From: Promicromonospora thailandica
Lineage (GTDB): Bacteria; Actinomycetota; Actinomycetes; Actinomycetales; Cellulomonadaceae
Assembly: GCF_024171955.1 (NCBI RefSeq)
Contig: NZ_JAMTCS010000006.1
Coordinates: 1 to 64,000, forward strand
Direction: 5' to 3'
Length of the DNA: 64,000 nucleotides
The notes beneath the pieces were generated by a model. The model was not told the DNA's origin. It searched no databases and was given only the letters and a program-made list of their open reading frames with translations. Below, piece after piece: positions 63,536 to 64,000 of the stretch; the first letter of the stretch is position 1; every line of letters begins with the position of its first letter. The position numbers and the translations under genes are program-made.

Positions 63536-63952
63536 ATGCTGATCCCGCGCAGGGTCAAGCACCGCAAGCAGCACCACCCGTCGCGCTCCGGCGCGGCCAA
63601 GGGTGGCACCCAGATCGCGTTCGGCGACTTCGGCATCCAGGCTCTGGAGCCGGCGTACGTCACCAACCGCCAGATCGAGGCGGCGCGTATCGCAATGACT
63701 CGCCACATCAAGCGTGGCGGCAAGGTGTGGATCAACATCTACCCGGACCGTCCGCTGACCAAGAAGCCTGCCGAGACCCGCATGGGTTCCGGTAAGGGTT
63801 CGCCGGAGTGGTGGGTCGCCAACGTCAAGCCGGGCCGCGTCGTCTTCGAGCTGGCCGGTGTTGACGAGTCCCTTGCTCGCGAGGCCATGCGCCGCGCGAT
63901 GCACAAGCTCCCGATGAAGTGCCGTTTCGTGGTGCGCGAGGGTGGTGTCTGA
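63536..63952 (+). CDS. rplP: 50S ribosomal protein L16
   Basis: The 138-residue protein at the A-site of the 50S subunit is complete: [19 protein letters not shown] at the start and [15 protein letters not shown] at the end. It begins 2 bp after rpsC and its TGA overlaps the rpmC ATG by one base. Confidence 0.98.
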   Translation: MLIPRRVKHRKQHHPSRSGAAKGGTQIAFGDFGIQALEPAYVTNRQIEAARIAMTRHIKRGGKVWINIYPDRPLTKKPAETRMGSGKGSPEWWVANVKPGRVVFELAGVDESLAREAMRRAMHKLPMKCRFVVREGGV

Positions 63953-64000
63953 TGGCTATCGGTACGCAGGGGCTCGCCCCGATCGATCTGGATGGCATGG
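63952..64000 (+). CDS. rpmC: 50S ribosomal protein L29, N-terminal fragment
   Basis: Only 16 codons are in the window ([16 protein letters not shown]). They overlap the rplP stop and match the actinobacterial L29 start and the expected position in the S10 operon. The gene continues beyond the window. Confidence 0.9.
   Translation, partial: MAIGTQGLAPIDLDGM

Overview
The window is 64 kb of very GC-rich DNA with GTG, TTG and probably leaderless starts, Actinobacteria-type operons (rpmG-hadA-hadB, tRNA-Trp-secE-nusG-rplK-rplA, rplJL, rpoBC, str operon, S10 operon) and an actinobacterial FprA, YajQ and ABC/two-component repertoire. This fits a member of the Actinomycetota, most likely order Micrococcales (Cellulomonadaceae/Promicromonosporaceae-like). 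The exact genus cannot be fixed from the sequence alone.

Layout. 1-13.6 kb holds housekeeping and accessory genes: the tail of an unidentified gene, fprA, htpX, a YajQ protein, a divergent MFS efflux pump/TetR pair with a visible operator, a HAD phosphatase, an AhpD-like protein, an envelope two-component operon with a lipoprotein, a polysaccharide deacetylase overlapping an OafA-type acyltransferase, and rarD. 13.6-15.3 kb carries tRNA-Tyr, tRNA-Thr, tRNA-Met, rpmG and a two-subunit MaoC/HadAB dehydratase. 15.4-29.4 kb mixes cell-wall enzymes (a two-domain muralytic amidase, murB, an L,D-transpeptidase lipoprotein), a C39 peptidase, TPP-riboswitch-controlled thiC, a LacI/MFS pair, an adenosine deaminase-like protein and an unusual Hanks-type kinase. 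29.4-33.1 kb is a minus-strand, translationally coupled operon of ABC-2 transporter plus NarL-type two-component system. 33.3-36.1 kb is tRNA-Trp-secE-nusG-rplK-rplA, closed by a strong terminator.

36.1-44.5 kb is the most interesting block. A five-gene cassette sits between rplA and rplJ: a sigma-70-like factor, a small protein with a carboxypeptidase-regulatory-like C-terminal region, a cytoplasmic subtilisin-family (S8) protease, and two tandem paralogues of exactly equal length (865 residues) that carry helical-repeat N-termini and C-terminal CHAT caspase-like protease domains. It looks like a transcriptionally controlled intracellular protease-signalling or conflict module. 44.6-64 kb is core information processing: an L10-leader-controlled rplJL, rpoBC, rpsL-rpsG-fusA-tuf and the start of the S10 operon (rpsJ to rpmC).

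Across the window several unusually long, near-perfect inverted repeats lie at gene ends. Two families occur twice each (1692/53790 and 17692/21050) with paired compensatory substitutions, and further palindromes at 24953 and 29416 occupy convergent gene junctions, in some cases supplying the stop codons themselves.
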